Source of the DNA: Hyposmocoma kahamanoa
Lineage: Eukaryota; Arthropoda; Insecta; Lepidoptera; Cosmopterigidae
Assembly (NCBI RefSeq): GCF_003589595.1
Contig: NW_020653200.1
Coordinates: 2,731,955 to 2,795,954, forward strand
Length of the DNA stretch: 64,000 nucleotides
Direction of reading: 5' to 3'
Below the pieces are notes generated by a model that had not been told where the DNA came from, searched no databases, and was given only the letters and a program-made list of their open reading frames with translations. Position numbers and translations under genes: made by a program. Below, piece by piece: positions 60,088 through 64,000 of this stretch; within the stretch, counting starts at the first letter, position 1; each line of letters starts with the position of its first letter.

Positions 60088-60711
60088 GTTCGCTTGCCGG
60101 TAAGTTTTATCTTCTGATTCTTATGATACTGTCAATGCACTTTTGTTGAGTAACCAGCTTATTATTTTTAATGTTCTGGATGTTATCATCGAAATGTTAT
60201 AAGCAGGTTGTATTTTCTGTACACACTAAGGGAATTATTTTTGCAATCTATTCTTTGTGTAGTATTTTGGAGTAAATGTGTGTAATGAATTTGTGTAAGT
60301 ACATAATATTTTCTTTCTAGTGTTAATTTACTTGAAAGTATCAAAACAACGTTCTAAATCAATAAACATTAGGGCTAGGTACCAATAGGTAATTAGGGAG
60401 GTTATTACACTTAAATAGCATCATTACACGCTGCCGAAGTAACTTCGGTTCCGTAGGCAGTTCGGTTCCATATGCACAAAATGTAAACACACAATCGTAA
60501 GTACTTTTAATATATGTAATTTGAACCACGTTTAATATATGTAATTATTTTAACAGGTGTCAGAAGGTTGTGTCTTTAGACGAAAGGAATGACTTTGACT
60601 TGCAGTGGTGTAATGCAATTATTTTGACTGCAGGCACAAGTACATGTGACATTTAAATTAATTGCAAGAGTTTAATGGTGTATTAATTATTTATGAATAT
60701 TTGTATGAGTG

Positions 60712-60832
60712 TGTGTAAGCGCGAGGAGCGACGGCGGCGAAGCGAGCGCCGCGTCGCGCTACCGTGCTCGACTGCCGCTTGCCGTCGTAGCACTCGGGCC
60801 TGCGCCCGCCCCATTCCACCCTCTTGCCGCAC
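60712..60832. promoter_or_regulatory. GC-rich island upstream of the SLO2 start codon
   Basis: About 120 bases dense in CGGCG/GCGCG (for example GCGACGGCGGCGAAGCGAGC) in otherwise AT-rich DNA, some 630-740 bases 5' of the start codon on the minus strand. It could be a promoter or a 5' untranslated exon. Both strands are open through it, but neither frame resembles a known protein. Confidence 0.35.
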
Positions 60833-62114
60833 AAATGTTTTATTTTTTTTATATATTTTAAATAATAATTTTGTAATCTAATTGAAACTAAACATGCTTT
60901 TAATATTCTTATTTTGTATGTTAAACATTGGAATTTAAAGGAATAATTCAGCTTCGGCAATCAATTTCTCATTAATTTTCTGTAGTATAGTAGCCACATA
61001 CCAATCGACTGGACGGTTCCGCAGGAAATGTTAATTATCTTACCCAAACCGCTATTACACTACAATGTAAGGACGGAAGCCTCCCATGTCGGCGTGTCGT
61101 ATCAGCACGCGGTTAGTTGTATTTGCAGTTAATTTATCAGTCAATCGTTACTTCAAATAGTATTCTATATTAAATTGTTTTTTGTAATATGATGTTTTTG
61201 CTTTTTATCACGTTAGCAGAGAAAATGGCTTTATGACACTGGCTCAGTTTACAAATTTAGCACTGGTTGACACAGTAGGTAACTAATGAAACATCTTTTT
61301 TACTTCGTACGAAAATTGAGTTTCCTGTAAACTAAGAAAAATAATATGTTGGGTTTCAACCTTTTTATTGAGTTGGCTAAAACGTCCGTGCATGCGGTAC
61401 GAAAGATAAATGAAAAACATTTTTAAAAATAAATTTCAGACTATGTGTTGGCCATGTTGATCTTTAATATTTTTCTATCTTTCGAGTAACTTTAGAAATT
61501 CCCTTTCATAAAAGTTCCTATATTTACTGATAAAATACATGTCGTAAGTGTCACCGATGGCCTCTTTGTTAATAAAGTCCGGATTCAAAGTTCAAAGAAT
61601 TTCGTAGAGACCGAAACTAGTGCAAATCCGAAGGGACTATGTCGGGCGAATACCGTGGCTGAGATAATACACCTCAACCTAACTACAATAGTTTTTGACG
61701 TCTTTTTAAAAATGCGTGAAGTTTGGCATTATTAACATGAAATACGAAATTTGTACGACTCACCGGTTCTGGGCGTTTCTCATGAATTAATAACTTAAAC
61801 TTAGCCTATTCTTAAAATGCAACCTAAAATACTATTCTTTTGTATATGTAACAGTAATTAGTACTTGGTACTTGGTACTTGGTGTAACGGGCTAGTGTCC
61901 GCAACTCGACATCAAGGCGCCTATTTTGCGTGTAATGACAATTATTGTTACAGTAATGAGTTATATAATATTGTTTTACGGCATCGGAATAAATCCTTCA
62001 AGCCAAATATTCAACAATTTTTTGTCATAACTTTTTAAATACCGTGTTTGTACTTCTTATACAAAAAATCAGTCATTTCAAGGTATTTTCGTAAAACCTT
62101 TGATTCATATCTCT

Positions 62115-62306
62115 TCATATGCGTATGCGTGTTATTCTGCAGTAAAGATGGCTAGAAGCGGGGATGTCTTCTTCTTTATAAATCTTCAGTAGGCCATCTA
62201 TATAAGAAGCAGTCTTTGCACAACAGTCTTCATCAATATTACATTGCTCACATGTAGCTGAACCTCCAAGGCTGCTAACAGATTGACTGCGTGAAATCGT
62301 AATCAA
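62115..62306 (-). other. Unidentified open frame between the inverted repeats
   Basis: 63 codons on the minus strand, including SLGGSATCEQCNIDEDCCAK then TASYIDGLLKIYKEEDIPAS. Cys-rich and compositionally protein-like, with an AG acceptor-like site (TGTTAG) just before SLGG. It could be a piece of a transposon-encoded protein. I recognise no family. Confidence 0.3.
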
Positions 62307-62515
62307 CTTATAATGATAACGACTTCACGCATTAACTGCATGTAGTTGATCTCGGCTGCATGAGGTCGGTTTCGACTGCATGCTGTTAATGCGTGAAGTC
62401 GTTATCAACTTCATGCAGTCTAGGTCCCGGATAACGAATTCACGCATCAAATGCATTCAGTCAAAACTGACTTCATGCAGCCGAGATCGAGTGCATGCAG
62501 TTTAATGCGTTCTGC
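62305..62515. repeat. Compound palindrome
   Basis: ATAACGACTTCACGCATTAA at 62317 returns inverted as TTAATGCGTGAAGTCGTTAT by 62410. A second, diverged set follows (ATAACGAATTCACGCATC, CTTCATGCAGCCGAGATC, GCATGCAGTTTAATGCG), roughly the inverse of the first. CTGCATG words recur throughout. The block can fold into two large hairpins. Confidence 0.8.
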
Positions 62516-63597
62516 TGTTTAATCTGTTGGCAGTCTAAGGTTTATCTGTTCAGATGAGCTGCGAATTTGTCATGTCCGAAGTGTAATCAATGACGGTTGT
62601 TATGAATTTTCTTGGCGGTGATTTTAAGTTGAAGTACCAAGGTGTCGTGGGAAGATTCGTTTGTATTTCTCCATACCATTTTCCTTTCAACTGTTTTGTG
62701 TATATTATTTTTAAAATGACGATGGATATAACATTTTAAAAGATAAAAGTTATTATTCTTTAAAGTTAGCTAGTGACAAAAACTACACGGACTTTTTCGT
62801 CTATCAATTACTTTTGTTATTTCCATCTGTCTGGCGACGTGTCACAGCCATTGTCATTTTACTCATAAATTGTTGGGTATACGTGGCTCAAAGGTGTAGT
62901 TGATAAAAATCCGCACATAACATAGTTTTAAGATAAAATCACTTAGTGAAGTGTAGTTTACTGATATTCTTTTTTACATAGCTACTTTTATAGTAGCCGC
63001 GATTATTGCTAATGCATATTCAATTAATAAGGTAGAAACATGAGTGTTGTGTAGCGAATTACGTAGAACATGCTGAATTGTATTATGGACAAGGTCAAAG
63101 CTATTCAAAAGAACTGAAAACTTTACTCAAATTTAAAAACTACGGCACTGGCACCGTTCAGGTATTTTATTTGTTGATGAAGCTTTAACAGCAAAGCCAT
63201 CAGATTCAAAACTAGTAACAAAAACATTTAGAAACTTAAAGGTAATGTTACTAAACTGAGCAGCTAAACCTATCTAAAACAAATGATCCAAAATATAAAG
63301 AAAATATATATATGCAATAATAAAGAAAAAATAAATATATACAAATTTAAATATTTCGGAAGCTCCAGAACAGTGTTCGGTAAATTATCGTCATCTACAA
63401 TTTCTCTGCATAAGCAAACAAATGACGGGCGCTGAAGATCAATGCTTTTTGTCGTTTAAAAAGTAAGGCTTGATTCATATCGCGTAACACGCAAAATAGG
63501 CGCCTAGACGTCGAGTTGCGGACACTAGCCCGTTACACCAAGTACCAAGTTCATATCGCGTAGACGCTACGCGACGCGACTCGGCGCTACGTTAAAA

Positions 63598-64000
63598 CGA
63601 GCAATGCAACTTTAACTTTATCCTCTACAAAATAAGGCAACATTTCATTAAATAATTTGCTGCAGAGAGCTACGGTAGGAGCACTTTATAAAATGCAATA
63701 TACTATAGAACATGTTCTCCACTAAATAAAGTCTACATTTCTTCAAACAACAAAAAACAAAAGAGTAAAGCTCCTCTACGTCGCCTACGGTAGGTAACGG
63801 TTAGCGACCGTAGCTGCGCCGGCGGCGCCGCTAAGCGTTGATTCACATGCATTAAAGCGAGCAATGCATCATAAACTTTATCGTCAACAAAATAAGGCAA
63901 CATTTCATTAAACAAACACATGCTAACGAAGCTCCTTCAATCGGCGGCGGGCTGCAGAGAGGTGTGACAGGCGCACTTTATAAAATGTAATACACTATAG
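63598..64000. repeat. Tandem duplication, unit about 255 bp (continues past window)
   Basis: CGAGCAATGCA...AACTTTATC, ACAAAATAAGGCAACATTTC, ATTAAA, GCTGCAGAGAG and GCACTTTATAAAATG-AATA run at 63598-63710 and again at 63856-64000. CG-rich stretches (GACGCTACGCGACGCGACTC; GCGCCGGCGGCGCCGC) lie between. Possibly a Harbinger-like element whose other end is beyond 64000. Confidence 0.65.

Larger units (their letters stand above)
43582..60016. other. SLO2 intron 1 (about 16.4 kb)
   Basis: Between the start-codon exon and the pre-S1 exon. Filled with the repeats listed at 46.7-59.4 kb. No second gene supported; open frames at 44608, 44921, 45888, 49410, 54355 and 55256 lack family or splice support. 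Stretches 43.6-46.7, 50.7-53.0 and 54.8-56.8 kb show nothing nameable. Confidence 0.65.
61874..63546. repeat. 62-base inverted repeat pair 1.5 kb apart
   Basis: GGTACTTGGTGTAACGGGCT onward (61874-61935) and its reverse complement (63484-63546) differ at only a few positions and share GTCCGCAACTCGAC and GGCGCCTATTTTGCGTG. They could be the ends of a 1.67-kb element. The right arm alone is bracketed by TTCATATCGCGTA at 63474-63486 and 63550-63562, so it may instead be an independent short insertion. Confidence 0.65.
60088..64000. other. Region upstream of the SLO2 start codon
   Basis: The 5' flank or 5' untranslated region of the channel gene. It contains the GC-rich island, the inverted-repeat pair, compound palindrome and tandem duplication listed separately. 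No coding gene is supported. Confidence 0.6.

Noticed and set aside
60691..60960. Open frames on both strands across the GC-rich island
   Set aside because: Arg-rich or low-complexity readings with no family resemblance. The GC content itself suppresses stops in all frames.
1..64000. CRISPR array, operon or bacterial gene cluster
   Set aside because: No regularly spaced repeats with unique spacers and no bacterial-type gene packing; the window is intron-rich insect DNA.

Overview
The window reads as AT-rich, intron-rich nuclear DNA of an insect, most likely a moth or butterfly. That is inferred from the gene, from consistent GT-AG introns, and from interspersed repeats of kinds I associate with Lepidoptera: an RTE-like LINE tail, tRNA-derived SINEs, TIR repeats ending in ACCGACTTCAAA and Harbinger-like elements.

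One protein-coding gene dominates the minus strand: a SLO2/KCNT-type sodium/chloride-gated potassium channel. I traced 15 consecutive coding exons by similarity to the SLO2 family, splice sites and exact codon-phase continuity. They run from a start codon at 60087 to position 3208: 60017-60087, 43502-43581, 37749-37848, 20523-20721, 19430-19504, 18415-18498, 14788-14882, 13974-14157, 11640-11867, 11194-11351, 8653-8850, 8313-8462, 7815-8227, 4715-4864 and 3208-3361. Together they encode about 780 residues: a short N-terminus, S1 to S6, the TVGYGD filter, the RCK1 gating-ring domain and the linker to RCK2. RCK2 and the C-terminus are not visible and should lie beyond the left edge. A further candidate exon is at 789-909.

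Everything else I can support lies in introns or flanks and is repeat-derived. By region: 1-7.8 kb has tRNA-core repeats, a deleted mariner inside a longer TIR element, and a LINE end. 9.5-15.5 kb has an RTE-like LINE end and a TIR repeat. 17-31.7 kb has SINEs, a LINE scrap, a decayed Transib-like (RAG1-related) transposase, two inverted-repeat structures, and a Harbinger-like element carrying a MADF fragment fused to LINE sequence. 33-47 kb has foldback and Tc1-like remnants, SINEs, and a GC-rich retroposon inside a tRNA-core repeat. 49-59 kb has nested LINE tails, a hAT-like MITE and a stacked insertion site. 60.7-64 kb has a GC-rich island upstream of the channel start, a compound palindrome and a tandem duplication.

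I found no rRNA, convincing functional tRNA, CRISPR array, or complete second gene. No undescribed biological system is evident. The strongest leads are a possible truncated channel isoform, the tRNA-core inverted-repeat family, and the Transib and Harbinger remnants.
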